The position numbers and the translations under genes are program-made. This document shows positions 23,140 through 33,150 of a stretch of DNA of 64,000 nucleotides, piece after piece. Each line of letters opens with the position of its first letter. The stretch's first letter is position 1. Source of the DNA: Diphasiastrum complanatum (taxonomy: Eukaryota; Streptophyta; Lycopodiopsida; Lycopodiales; Lycopodiaceae); assembly GCA_029204225.1 (NCBI GenBank), contig CM055103.1:5088249-5152248 (forward strand), written 5' to 3'. The notes under the pieces are model-generated. The model was not told the origin of the DNA. It worked only from the letters and a program-made list of their open reading frames with translations, and made no database searches.

Positions 23140-23610
23140 GTTTGGGCCTTGTTGCATTGAGTAGTATTGAGGTCTCTCTAAATAGTGTTGTGACATTGAT
23201 GCCATATGCAGGACCTCAATAGAATTGGGGTGATTGGCATGCTTTGTGTCATCACCAATGGAGGACGCAAGTATATGGCTTGAATTCAAATGCTTGTTCT
23301 TTAGAGGAGCAATGCATGCAAGGAGTCAACATCTCAAGGGCAAATTGTACATACATTGATGGACGTCCAAATGTGCATGGAAACATTGCTGCATATATTA
23401 ATAGTTCCATTGGCCACCCTTTATTGAGAATTTTAATTTTGAAGAACGCACCAATGGAAAAGAAGAATATTTTACTAGGAATGTAAAGGGCACTTATGTA
23501 ATGGTTTGTGCCACTAGATCTATTAGGGTTGGGAAGGAATTGTTCATCAAATATAGTTTCAACCGTCTTCTACCCAAATGTTTGCAAAAGACAATAAGTC
23601 AAATGTGAAG
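23140..23610 (+). pseudogene. SET-domain protein fragment
   Basis: Plus-strand translation, with one frameshift near 23430, reads VTLMPYAG, WHALCHHQWRTQVYGL, NCTYIDGRPNVHGNIAAYIN, then FNFEERTNGKEEYFTRN, GTYVMVCATRSIRVGKEL and FIKYSFNRLLPK. The block G-N-I-A-x-Y-I-N, an N-x-x-F/E loop and a final E-L-x-I-x-Y-x-F follow the SET methyltransferase fold (GNxARFINHSC and ELxxDY motifs), which transfers methyl groups to lysine; the NHSC motif here reads INSS, so activity is doubtful. The left end is cut by the copia A LTR. Source (host gene or transposon cargo) unknown. Confidence 0.62.
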
Positions 23611-24044
23611 ATTTAAATTTTGTTGATATGCAAAGATGTATAATCCATGCATCTTGATTGTATTTGGTTTGTGTCATTAAATATGTCAAATGTTAGGAGC
23701 ATTATTCATCATTTGCCTAGATGTTTACATAAGATAATAAGTGAAAGCTAATGAATGTGAAATTTATAAATATGTAAATATGTAGAAGCGTGCAATTCTT
23801 TGAGTTCATTGAATGTTAACAAGCTGAAAAGAAGAATGGTCTAATAGATACACTAGTTTGTTTATACTTTTTATGCAAAGAGGTAATTTATATTCATATG
23901 CAACATTTAGATCTATCAAGTATTGGAAGGAAATGGTTGTCATGCATTGTTTCAACCTACTTCTTGTTATTTTGCTATATAGGATTCTTCATCATCATTT
24001 AGCGTTGGAGACAGTAATCCTCGTATGGTCAACGTAGACAATGA
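23611..24044 (+). other. Intron-like A+T-rich spacer with imperfect repeats
   Basis: No ORF is supported. Segments near 23530-23590 and 23915-23970 resemble each other (GGAAGGAA ... GTTTCAACC), as do 23575-23590 and 23714-23730. CTATATAG at about 23970 could be a splice acceptor before a short open stretch ending at ~24060. Confidence 0.35.
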
Positions 24045-24710
24045 ATGTCATACAACAATCCTCATATAAAGCAATTACCTCGTCGTCTACATCAAGGCTT
24101 AAAAGAGATGACGGAAATTGATGAGCACATTAATCAAGAGACTAATGCATCTGAATCTAGCTCATCTAGATCTACCTCTTCACAAACAAGTCCCAACGAT
24201 GAAGATGAGCTTCCAGTGAATGAAGAATTTGAAGCCATGGGAGATATGTTGGATGATATGTACGAGAATAATAGTGTAGCTAGACACAATGAACAAGATG
24301 AGGAGGCACTTTTGTCTAAAGAAGAAAAGAAATTGCAAGAAGAATCAAAGATAGCATTGTATCATGGAGCAAAGACATCTCGTTTGGCGACTTTTCTACT
24401 TCAATTAAATCTCTAAGCCAAATATAGATGGTGTGACCAAAGCCTCACATCATTATTTGAGTAATTGTTTTTCATCTACTTGTCATTTTTGTTTTGAGAC
24501 AAAATTTACAATTTGGATATCTTGTGATAATTTTTTTACAATGACTTCTTTTGTCATGTACAGACTATTGAAAACCAAAATTCTCCCAGAAGGGAATGTC
24601 ATGCATGAGACAAGAGATGAGGCACGAAAGATGTTGTCTAACATCGGGATGGACTACAAGCAATATCATGCATGTCCAAAAGATTGTGTTCATACCCTTG
24701 GTAGATGGAG
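24045..24710 (+). pseudogene. CACTA (En/Spm) transposase, N-terminal part
   Basis: 24045-24416 is an acidic, Ser-rich stretch followed by EEALLSKEEKKLQEESKIAL and LATFLLQLNL. After a stop, 24540-24710 reads LLKTKILPEGNVMHETRDEA, RKMLSNIGMDYKQYHACPKDC. This order (LLK.LPEGN..... EA.K.L...GM.Y..IHACPNDC) is the signature just before the catalytic domain of plant CACTA TNPD-type transposases, which cut element ends. The catalytic part is missing; gypsy H sequence follows at about 24711. A further TNPD piece lies at 59975-60310 on the other strand. Confidence 0.72.
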
Positions 24711-25560
24711 CAGTCCCCAAGGTGAGTTGTTACTACCACTGCAACCTGAATTATACAGAGCTGATTAAGCAGGAGTTGCAAAAGCTGATGGATGCAAATT
24801 TCATTTATAAAATCAAGCACACAGATTGGGTATCCTCGATAGTTATAGTACCCAAGAAGAACAACAAAATGCGAATTTGTGTGAATCTGAAGGCGCTAAA
24901 TGTAGTCACCAAAAAGGATCATTTTTCTTTACCATTTACGGAAAGTGTCCTCAACAGAGTAGCTGGCGCCGAAGCCTACAGTTTTCTAGACGGCTTTAGC
25001 GGCTACAACCAGGTGAAGATAGCCCCCCAAGACCAACACAAGACAGCATTTGCCACGGAATGGGGAACCTATGCCTATAAAATGATGCCATTCGGACTTT
25101 CTAATGCCCCAAGCACCTTCCAACGAGTCATGTAGGCGGCACTCAAAGAATATTTGCAAAAATTTCTAGAAATTTTCCTGGACAATCTGTGCATGCATGG
25201 ACCAGACTCAAAACACTTATCCAATTTGGAGAAGGTGCTACAAAAATGCCGCAACTTACAGATCTCCTTGAATCCAGAAAATTGTCAATTTTGGGTGACA
25301 CATGGCTTGATTCTCGGCCATATAGTGTCAAGACACAGAGTCACCACAGACCTATCAAAGATCAGGATCATTGTTGATCTACCACCACCGGGGACGATCC
25401 GTGAAATCTACATCTTCATGAGTCATGCTAACTATTATAGAATCTTCATTCTTGACTTTGCGGAGTTAGCCCAAAAATTTACAAACTCACAACGGATTCA
25501 CATTGGAACGAGAAAGCCCTAAAGGCTTTCCAAAAGCTTAAGGATGCATTGGTTTCAACA
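24711..25560 (+). pseudogene. gypsy H reverse transcriptase (inactive)
   Basis: Encodes PLVDGAVPKVSCYYH, YTELIKQELQKLMDANFIY, WVSSIVIVPKKNNKMRICVN, FPFT-like FTESVLNRVAG, FLDGFSGYNQVKIAPQDQ, FATEWGTYAYKMMPFGLSNA and TFQRVM, then a stop. The active-site box reads FLDNLCMHG, with the second Asp of [FY]xDD changed to Asn. 25154-25522 carries the thumb (LNPENCQFWVTHGLILGHIVS). The family is the long plant Tat/Athila-like type. It joins CACTA sequence abruptly on the left. Confidence 0.88.
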
Positions 25561-26000
25561 CCAATCTTACATCCACCCAATTGGTCCATTGAGTTTCATG
25601 TGCATACGGATGCATCAAAGTATGCAGTTGGAGCAGTCTTAACCCAGCCAAGAGAACACAAAAAGGATTTTCCAAACTGATTTGCAAGCCGACAGCTCAG
25701 TGATACAGAAATGAACTATTCAACCACGGAATGGGAAGCACTGGCAATGATCTATGCGGTTAAGAAATTTTGGCGCTACTTGATGGCCACACTTTTTATA
25801 TACGGAAAATCAACCCTTGCTCTATCTTTTAACAAAACTTGCAACATCGGGAGAATCTCCAAATGGCTACTTCTATTGTTGGAATTTGATTTTTGGATAG
25901 TAGTTCGCAAGGGAAAACAACACTACATGGCAGATCATGTGTCGCGAATCAAGGGTAAGGAGATTGCAACCCAACCTGATGATGAGCTGGCCGATGCTGC
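25561..26000 (+). pseudogene. gypsy H RNase H
   Basis: Reads SIEFHVHTDASKYAVGAVLTQ, then a stop at about 25680, FASRQLSDTEMNYSTTEWEALAMIYAV and FDFWIVVRKGKQHYMADHVSRI. These are the DASxxAxGAVL, TEKEALA and DxLSR motifs of gypsy RNase H. The open stretch starting at 25711 continues into integrase. Confidence 0.87.
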
Positions 26001-26928
26001 CTTATTTTACGTGGACACAGTACCAGAATGGGCTGCCGACATTGTTGAATATCTAATGCGGGGCCAACCAGACAAGTCACTACCAAAGACGGATCAGTGG
26101 AAATTGATCTTGAAGGCTAGACCTTATCAGTTGATTGTCGGCCAGTTGTATCGAAGAGGTCCAGACGAGATTCTTTGGCGATGTATTCTCCCTCGTGAGG
26201 CCACCCATATCATTTCACTTTCACATGAAGGCATGGGTGGAGGCCATTTGCATCCGACATTATAGTTCGCAAGATTCTGCAATTAGGATGTTGGTGACCA
26301 ATGATTCATAAGGATACGGAGGAATACTTGAGAAAGTGCAATGTGTGCCAAAGGGCGATGAGACCAACGAGATTAAATTATGACCTACTGCACCCGGTCT
26401 TAGCCCAAGCACCATTCAAAAAGTGGGAATTTAATTACATCGGTCCAATTCACCCTGCAGCAAGGAGTTCCCAGGCTCGATACATAATCGTAGCCACAGA
26501 CTATCTCACCAAGTGGGTCAAAGCCAAGGCAGTAAGAGTAGCTAATGCTAAGACCACTACCAAGTTCTCTTATGAAAATATCATTGTGCGCTTCGGATGC
26601 CCGGTGGAGCTAGTCAGCAATCGCGAAGTCATTTCATCAATGAGACCATCAAGATCCTGTTGGAGGAATTCTTCGTGATCCATAGAACCAGTATGTCTTA
26701 TTATCCTTGTGGTAATGGGCGAGCATAATCATCCAATAAGATCCTGTGTAGCGTGCTCATGAAAATAGTTGAAGCTAGCAGATCAGATTGGGAACATAAG
26801 TTGCATGTTGCTCTGTGGGCATTCAAGACAACATATAAGGGAAGCACTGATCAAACACCTTTACAATTAGTATATGGTCAGGATGCTGTGATGCCAGTAA
26901 AGTTTTTAGTCCCTTCATTAAGAATTGT
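26001..26928 (+). pseudogene. gypsy H integrase (catalytic residues lost)
   Basis: The zinc region H-H-C-C is visible across a stop: HIISLSHEGMGGGH, then KCNVCQRAM. The core reads KKWEFNYIGPIHPA, where the usual WxxDxxGP has Asn for the first catalytic Asp, and VELVSNREV, where the second Asp (VSDRG) is also Asn. 26753-26956 has WEHKLHVALWAFKTTYKGST and TPLQLVYGQDAVMPV. It ends at 26928 in the middle of the usual C-terminal region. Confidence 0.87.
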
Positions 26929-27399
26929 CACAACACAATGCAGAACCCTCCGGTGAGAGTTGAACCCCCACAGAGAGTCTTAACCCTCGCAGAACCTTCG
27001 CAGGGCAGTCACATCACCTTCTGAACTCTCGCAGACTTCCCTGAGATCTTAGAATTTTGTGAAGAAGGTCCCTGCCAAAATTGGGGTGGAACTGAACAAG
27101 GGAAAGTGGATTTCACCAAATACACACTCTAAATTCCGCTATATAAGGGCTGAATTCGAGTCATTTGTCACCTTTGCTGGCGAAGCTCTGCTCAAATTTT
27201 TACTAAAATTTCCAAGTTCTCTGTTTGCGACCAAATTTCCTACAAACTATCATCTACTCATACTGAACACAGATCTACGCTCTGAACTATAGTTCTTGCC
27301 ATCCAACACTCGTTATTCACAATTTTTTGTCGTTTCCACACCTTTTCACCTTTTCCACCGTTTTTTCTACTTTTTTGCCCTTTAACCATCACTGCTAAC
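26929..27399 (+). promoter_or_regulatory. LTR-like promoter region with TATA box
   Basis: TGTCACAACAC at 26929 interrupts gypsy H. A repeated CCCTCGCAGAACC-like motif follows (26940-27030). CTATATAAG at 27139-27147 is a good TATA box, followed by a pyrimidine-rich leader and an ATG at 27400. It may be an LTR plus leader; no primer site or second LTR was found. Confidence 0.45.
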
Positions 27400-28198
27400 A
27401 TGGCCTGCTCATCCTTTGAAGACTCTGGCACCAAGTAGGTGATTCAGCGTGAAATCCCCTCAGCCACACAGATTTGGCCCTTACCCTCTAACGCTCTGAT
27501 TCAACCATGGCTTCAGACAGCTGACCCACTTCTTGAGGCAATGGGATTTTTCTCGGTGCTTTCCCATTCTGAGATTAACATGGGCCTCGCCCTTCACACT
27601 TACGTCACCTGGGACGCATCAAAGACACGCTTCCACTTCCTGTACCAAAGTACCACGTACAAGGTCAAGATTAACGCAAACTCGATGGTCACCATTGGCA
27701 TTATGTTCAGTGACCATCAGCCCATCTCCCATCGTCAGGACAACTTTCATCACCCAAACTGCACTAGAAATTCTAATTCAGACTAACAATGGTTACCTGA
27801 TAGATGCTATCACGGAACCCGTCATTCACGCGGTTGCGCATCTGTTGAACAACTTTATGGTTGTTTCAACATTTCACAAGGATAGAATCCAGTCCAAGCT
27901 GCTGAGTCAGATAGTGGAATCCTTTCTGTCATTCTATGGCCCCTCAGTTGTGCCATACAACTGGCATAGCTTCCTCATTCGTGAACTAACCATCTCTATC
28001 AAACCCAACAACCATGAGCATATCGCAGTAGGCTCCCTTTTGTGTAATTTTGCCTGCGCACTTCTCAAGGCAAAAGTGCGTGGTTTTCACCACTCAACTC
28101 TTTTGTCTTCCATCGTGCCGCACACATTAGAGGAGTTCTCAATATCAAAAAGACCCTTTAAGGAATGCCATGTAGGATATAAAAAAATATCAAAATAA
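27400..28198 (+). pseudogene. Unrecognised ORF (gag-like position), two frames
   Basis: ATG at 27400 opens MACSSFEDSGTK, then a TAG at 27436. The same frame continues through WPLPSNALIQPWLQTADPLL and YVTWDASKTRFHFLYQ. A frameshift near 27700 moves to a frame ending at 28198 with NGYLIDAITEPVIHAVAHLL, FHKDRIQSKLLSQ, YGPSVVPYNWHSFLIREL and AVGSLLCNFACALLKAKV. The sequence is protein-like over ~260 residues, mixed alpha-helical in feel. I do not recognise a domain. Its place downstream of an LTR-like promoter suggests a gag-like ORF, but a captured host gene is possible. Confidence 0.45.
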
Positions 28199-28649
28199 AA
28201 GAAAAAAACAATATTGTTTGTTTGCTTGCCCCCACCACTCCCGAGGCCTCCCCAACTCCCAATGATCTAACCACAGTGTCTATAGTCACAGTTAAGAACT
28301 GTAAACAGTTCGTAGTTTTCACTGGATCTAGAATATGACCACCATTCCCAAATTCAAATCAGAAAAAAGTGCAAAATGTTTACATATGCATTCCTTCCAC
28401 GAGAATGGAAATATGGGTGCCATCTCCAATTATGAATGCCATCATCACCTTGGAATGGAAATATGAGCGCCAACTACCTATTGGAATGAAAAAATGAGCG
28501 GCATTTCCAAATTTGAATCAAGCATACAAGCATGGAGATTGGATTGATCGTACATAGTATATAACATAATCAAAGATGGGTATTTTGTTTTGCTTCATAG
28601 AATCTGGTCATAGTACTTTGATACAACTGATTACTCTATTGTTTTTTTT
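28199..28649. other. Non-coding spacer with local repeats
   Basis: No ORF is supported. GGAATGGAAATATG-type units with GCCA nearby recur three times between 28398 and 28508, an imperfect local repeat. Confidence 0.5.
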
Positions 28650-29289
28650 ATGATGACATTGTATCATCTACATGTGGATATCCCTATTGATTTGGCACCT
28701 TTGCAGAGAAGAGGAGGCAAAGGAATTCAAATATCTGCTGAGGATCGTTCTCGTAGTAGGGCAGAAGGAAAAAAAAACTTGGATTTGTGGACAGATGGAA
28801 CATTATATCCACAAGATCCAAGCACTTTGACACATCCCACATTCTCTTCAATAACTCATTTAGTTACATGGATATGCAATGGGCATACTGGATTACTAGG
28901 ATATTGTGAAAGATTGCAGAACCATGGAAAACAACTTCATATGAATAAAGTTCACTATTTAGAAGGTGAGTTAATTCGGATATCCTCTTATTGTCAGAAT
29001 AGGAATTGTCATCTCCAAAAGACATTAGAAGAAAATGAACAACTTAAAAAATAATAATGAATCATTACAGAAGATAACAATGAATATCAAATCAGAACTA
29101 GAGCAAATGCAATCAGTCTTACAGTCTATTCGTATTGAAAACTTACAATTATTGAAGGATGTGGATTTGGCAAAGAAGAAGGCTGAAAGTAAGAAGCGAA
29201 AGCGACAAAGTTGCAAGGATATTAAAACGCTTTCAAAAGGAGGTTATTGAAATAGAAGGATCCGTGCATTCAAGCATATTCTGATTTTT
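28650..29289 (+). CDS. Coiled-coil N-terminal part of a spliced unknown gene
   Basis: 28650-29054 encodes a ~130-residue region with GYCERLQNHGKQLHMNKV, HYLEGELIRISSYCQNRNC and LEENEQLKK. An extra A in the A-run at about 29045 shifts the frame; the next frame continues NNNESLQKITMNIKSELEQM, QSVLQSIRIENLQLLKDVDL and AKKKAESKKRKRQ, a Lys/Glu/Leu-rich coiled coil. GTAAGT at 29290-29295 is a good splice donor. The start codon is uncertain; in-frame sequence upstream is short. It lies in front of the exons at 29374-30575 on the same strand. Confidence 0.5.
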
Positions 29290-29373
29290 GTAAGTTTTTC
29301 AATGACATTTGGATTTAATTTCAGCTATGGTAAAATTCTGTTAACTATCTATTTTTTTTGCAATCTGCATTAG

Positions 29374-30031
29374 TAGCTCCTCGAAATATTAAAGACAATG
29401 CTTCACTAGGAATGTCATTGGGCACAATATTGACTTGCAAATCGATTGAGCGTATCATGATGAACAATAGGAGTTCAAATGTAAAGTGTAAAATAGTAGA
29501 GTCTTTGATGGTGGACATTCAAAAAAATTTAGATAAGACTATAGTTCAGGGTGCTTGTGATTTTGTAGGTATTAGCAGGGAAGCATATGCAACAATATTT
29601 AAACTAATTAGAGAAGCTTTTAAGCATGTTCAAATTAGAAAAGTCCCAATTTCTAGGACATATCACTTGAAGAAAGAGAGGGATACATTAAACATAGGTA
29701 TGCATAAGATCACTGGAACTCCATTTCATATTGAGGAGGTGTATGAAACTGATGGAAGATCGATATTCTATAATTCATCAAACAACTTATTTGTTGATCT
29801 AAATTACTTGCTGAGATACATCGTCACATTCTATGATATAACCTATGAAAAGGTGAATGGCAAAATAATCATAGTACTTAAGTTAGATGAGTCAGAAATT
29901 GTGAAAGGGCAGAAGATGGAGAGGGTTAGTATAACTCTCATGAATGGTGCTCTATCACAAACAGAGAACCAAGAAGATTTCAGATTCAGTGTCCAGTCAG
30001 AAAATGATATATGGTGGTTGCAGCGTTTCAG
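29374..30031 (+). CDS. Central exon of the spliced unknown gene
   Basis: Open from a GCATTAG acceptor (ends 29373) to a CAG|GTAACT donor at 30031. It encodes ~219 residues: SIERIMMNNRSSNVKCKIVE, GACDFVGISREAYATIFKLI, YHLKKERDTLNIGMHKITGT, LLRYIVTFYDITYEKVNGKI and LKLDESEIVKGQKMERVSIT LMNG. The last part has the shape of a strand, an acidic loop and another strand, as in an uncharacterised transposon-linked eukaryotic family with a KxSxDG...R...ISxxLLN pattern; that comparison is from memory and weak. The last codon is split two-plus-one with the exon at 30233, and the frame stays open across the splice. Confidence 0.6.
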
Positions 30032-30232
30032 GTAACTAGCCTCATTACTAAATTACATTCATTGAATAGTATTAATTCACTGTAAACTAGGTCTGATTAA
30101 TTTTTTGGACAGGTTCTAAAGGAGGATCAGTCTTTCTTAATAGCATTTTGATATCAGTATTCTAATGTAATGGTTTCATTCTGATTCATTCTTTTTCATA
30201 ATTGATTTCTTGTGTGCTGATTTTTTTTGCAG

Positions 30233-30575
30233 TCACCCTAACAAAAATGATTCATTCAACTGTGGGTGGTACACATTATACAATGCAAAGTTACTTTTTG
30301 AGTGGTTCAACCTTCAACAAGATGTTGATATTTCTAAGGTAATAAAGTCTGTTTATTCTTATTTTAAAATCATGATTAGTTTTCTATTTTGTTGATGTTT
30401 TTAGCCATTACTAATACATGAATGTTCTGTTTTGCAGTTTACACTTCTTGAGTACACATCAAGCCAGGTGTACAAATTTAGACAAGAAATTATCCTGAGT
30501 ATACTGGCTAGGGCAAGGCTTCAGCCCCCCATTATTGATGATGGTGCAAAGGATGATGTAGTTATACTAAATTAA
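30233..30575 (+). CDS. Ulp1/C48-like protease C-terminal exons of the spliced gene
   Basis: Exon 30233-30338 (acceptor TTTTTTTTGCAG, donor AAG|GTAATA) and exon 30438-30575 (acceptor TGTTTTGCAG, stop TAA). Spliced, they read SHPNKNDSFNCGWYTLYNAK, LLFEWFNLQQDVDISK, then FTLLEYTSSQVYKFRQEIIL and SILARARLQ. The N-D-S-F-N-C-G-W-Y block matches the Q.N.yDCGvf catalytic-Cys motif of Ulp1/SENP (C48) peptidases, and the ...F.QEI...R end is typical of that family. Ulp1-type proteases cleave SUMO-like tags and are common cargo of plant CACTA and MULE transposons. The His and Asp of the triad are not seen, so the domain is partial. Confidence 0.58.
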
Positions 30576-30944
30576 GATCAGAACGAATATAGATAGCATA
30601 GAACAAAATTACATGTATAGAATTCATAGAAAACTATACACTGATCAATCAAATGCTGCTCCATATCATTCATGCTTTATAATTGTGGAGTTATGGATAA
30701 ATAGTTAGACCTATATGAAGAAGAGAAAAAAGAGAGGCAGTTAGGATGTTGAAATAAGTTTTGAAAGTGAGAGTGATGATGAAAATCGTCTAAGAGGAGA
30801 TGAATTACAAGATGTTGTCACTGATAAAATTGATTCTTGTAATTCTGAATAAAAATTGATTATTGCAATTTTGGATGAAATTGATTCTTGCAATGCTTTC
30901 AAATGATAGTTATTTAGCCAAAACAGAATCTTATTTTTGGTCAA
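30576..30944. other. Downstream spacer with Lys-Ile-Asp repeat
   Basis: No ORF is supported. AAATTGATT[CA]TTG recurs three times at about 30825-30895. It could be the 3' end of the spliced gene's transcription unit. Confidence 0.4.
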
Positions 30945-31435
30945 ATAAGTGAAAAGAATAGACATAGTTTGACTTCAATCCCATTTTTTTGGAGATAATG
31001 TCGGTGAAGATAGATATACGGTTTCATGTTCCAAAAAAATTCTTATTTTTTAACAAATGTTGCAAAGGCATAAAATCACTAAAAGCATGTGAGTTAATGA
31101 AATCACCACCACAAACTATGACAAAATCAAGTGTTTCATCATAGTCAATCCCCTTGAATTGAGCATATCCCTTGGCAACTAGTTTTGTTTTATAATTGTT
31201 CACACTACCATCTTCATGATCAATAATTTTACAATGATCTCAAATAATGCATCATATACTCACTTTTCATTGCATCAAATCACTCTTGTTGCTAAAGTTT
31301 CATTCACACTTGAAGGAATATCATCAAAGTTAAGGTAGTAATAAGGGCAATAAAAATTATACAATCATAAACTTGTAATTGCTTCTCTCTTCTTTGTATT
31401 TGAGCCTTGATGGTTGCATTTGGGCTCTAATACCA
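30945..31435 (-). mobile_element. Internally deleted copia derivative, copy 1 (internal region and primer site)
   Basis: The complement of 31423-31435 reads TGGTATTAGAGCC, an initiator-Met primer site. From there the minus strand passes within ~200 bp into pol linker and RT entry (NKTKLVAKGYAQFKGIDYDE-like at 31140-31200), without gag, protease or integrase. The plus-strand copy at 59305-59940 has the same organisation and both stop matching at the same point (around 30945 and 59935). The shared deletion suggests a non-autonomous family rather than two independent decays. Confidence 0.72.
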
Positions 31436-31530
31436 TGTTAAAATCAGAGGTTATAGACCTCATTTGGATACTAAAACATTGAAAAGACATCAAAGGTTTT
31501 ACTTTATCTAATAGATAGAAAACTAGCACA
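31436..31530 (-). repeat. LTR end of deleted copia derivative, copy 1
   Basis: Starts TGTTAAAATCAGAGG on the plus strand next to the primer site. It matches 59305-59390 in inverted orientation. The outer LTR end was not identified. Confidence 0.6.
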
Positions 31531-31839
31531 CAATTCTACCTATTTTTCATCTAATTGGCAAGAGCTTTTGAATACCATAATCAAACTAGAATTAATTGAT
31601 CCTCACATCCTGTCACACACGTGGAAAGTATAGTCAGATTTAGATCTATTCATTAGAAACAAAAAACATCACATCCATCATGCATCCTTGTGCTTTTGTT
31701 AATACGAATGTTGGAGGGTTTGCAGATCCCAAGGCAATCCTAACCATAGTTAATAAGTGAAAGGGATTTGGCACCCTGCGCGTGTAAGTCCAACCTGATG
31801 ATTACATAGTTAATTGATTAGTTACAAATTGATATAAAA
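31531..31839. other. Unassigned non-coding sequence
   Basis: May include the outer part of the copia derivative's LTR. No ORF or motif is supported. Confidence 0.35.
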
Positions 31840-32347
31840 AGGACTTTAGGCCGTTTTGTGGGACTTTTGATGTCACAGGGCCCAAAAGTCAAGTTACACC
31901 AATTTTCAAAATGGTTCTCTTCAAAATTCAAATTTAAATAGTTAGGGAGATAGAAATTGGCCGATAGGATTTGGGTCAAAGCCCTAAAATCCACTATATA
32001 TAGCGGTAAATTCGAATCATTTGTACATATTCTCTTCATTTCAATACAAGCAGGTTGGCCCCCTTATGAAATGGATATGGAATGTCCTTGCTCTCCATCT
32101 TTCCTCCTCTAACTCTCATATTTTCTTTGGATTTGCTAATTATTGGATTTGATGCTTATTCGGATTGATCATACTTATGCTTTTTGTGAGAGAGAAAGAG
32201 AGAGAGAGAGAGAAAAGTAAGTTTCTATCATTGTTGTGGATCTAGTGTTAATAGATGTAGTATTAATGCTTAGTGTTAATGGATTTTAGAGTTAAACATG
32301 AATCATTTGCACAAGCTGGATTATGAAATATGCTATCGCTCTCATGG
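31840..32347 (+). repeat. gypsy G-family LTR fragment (solo)
   Basis: Matches the reverse complement of the gypsy G LTR across the TATA box (TATATATAG, 31995-32003), the TTCATTTCAATACAAGCAG block, ATGAAATGGATATG, the TTATGCTTTTTGTGAGAGAG run and the end CTCTCATGGGA. Matching stops at about 32347, before the LTR end. No coding part of the element adjoins it. Confidence 0.8.
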
Positions 32348-32700
32348 GAACGAAAATTGATCACTCGGTTTTCTCACAAAACATATTTTCCCTCACTCTT
32401 ACCAGTGAGTTATATCATAGATGACGAAGTGGCAAAGAACCCTAGCCTAGGGTTCTAGAAAGTAGTCTTCCTTTTCTTAAATCTTTGGAAGGAGGGATAC
32501 TATTGGTTAGTAGTTTTGTTTCCCTGGGTTCATTTGTAAGTTGTAAAGAATGGGAATGTGACATAAATCACATCATCACACTCACCAGGAAGATCAGCAC
32601 ATTTGTTTACAATCAATAGATTAATGACTTTGTACAAACAACAACAAAGCAAGGGAGTCTGTCAACCTCCAGAAAATTCCGTGTCTAACTAAATTTTTCC
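32348..32700. other. Unassigned non-coding sequence
   Basis: No ORF, LTR or repeat is recognised. It contains a CCCTAGCCTAGGG palindrome at about 32441-32455. Confidence 0.35.
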
Positions 32701-33150
32701 ATAGTGTGACAGCTTTGAGAAGTTGCCAAAAGCACTCTACATGAGAATCAGTAAAACAATATCGTTAATCAGCAAGTTTGATGATGTGGAGCGTTCCATG
32801 AGTAACCTGTGGAGGTTGTTGGCTGCAAAGTTTCCGGACGATCCACACTCCCTGGTGGTGGTCAAATTATCAAACTGGTGCTGGGGCAGGAGTAGCTTTG
32901 CATGTAGATACTAGATAGAGTGAGCCTTGAGGTGCCAGCCCATCAAGGAAAATGACCTTCATTCTTGATTTGATGTTTTGGATCGTGCCAAAAATATGGA
33001 TCAGTGCAACGAAACTGCAGGTGGGGCTCGGAGTGACAGTCGTTGAGCACAGCACTTGTGCAGCAATCTGCCAAAAAGGCTGTGCATCCGATCCTTTATG
33101 TGACATTTACCTTAATGCTCAAAGGAGTAGGCTTTTCAAGTGAATAGAGA
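32701..33150 (+). other. Unrecognised possibly host-derived coding fragment
   Basis: The plus strand at 32707-32870 reads FEKLPKALYMRISKTISLIS, KFDDVERSMSNLWRLLAAKF, PDDPHS, a protein-like amphipathic stretch with higher G+C than its surroundings. It then runs into GTGGTGGTC and loses sense. A second open stretch, 32952-33143, has a Cys-rich end. I cannot name a family. It could be an exon of a decayed or captured host gene. Confidence 0.3.

Noticed and set aside
27400-28198. Envelope-like ORF downstream of gypsy integrase
   Set aside because: No signal peptide or membrane segment is visible and a promoter-like region lies in front, so it is listed as unrecognised.
28398-28508. Possible CRISPR-like array of GGAATGGAAATATG units
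   Set aside because: Units are few and imperfect and spacers are irregular; the DNA is plant nuclear.
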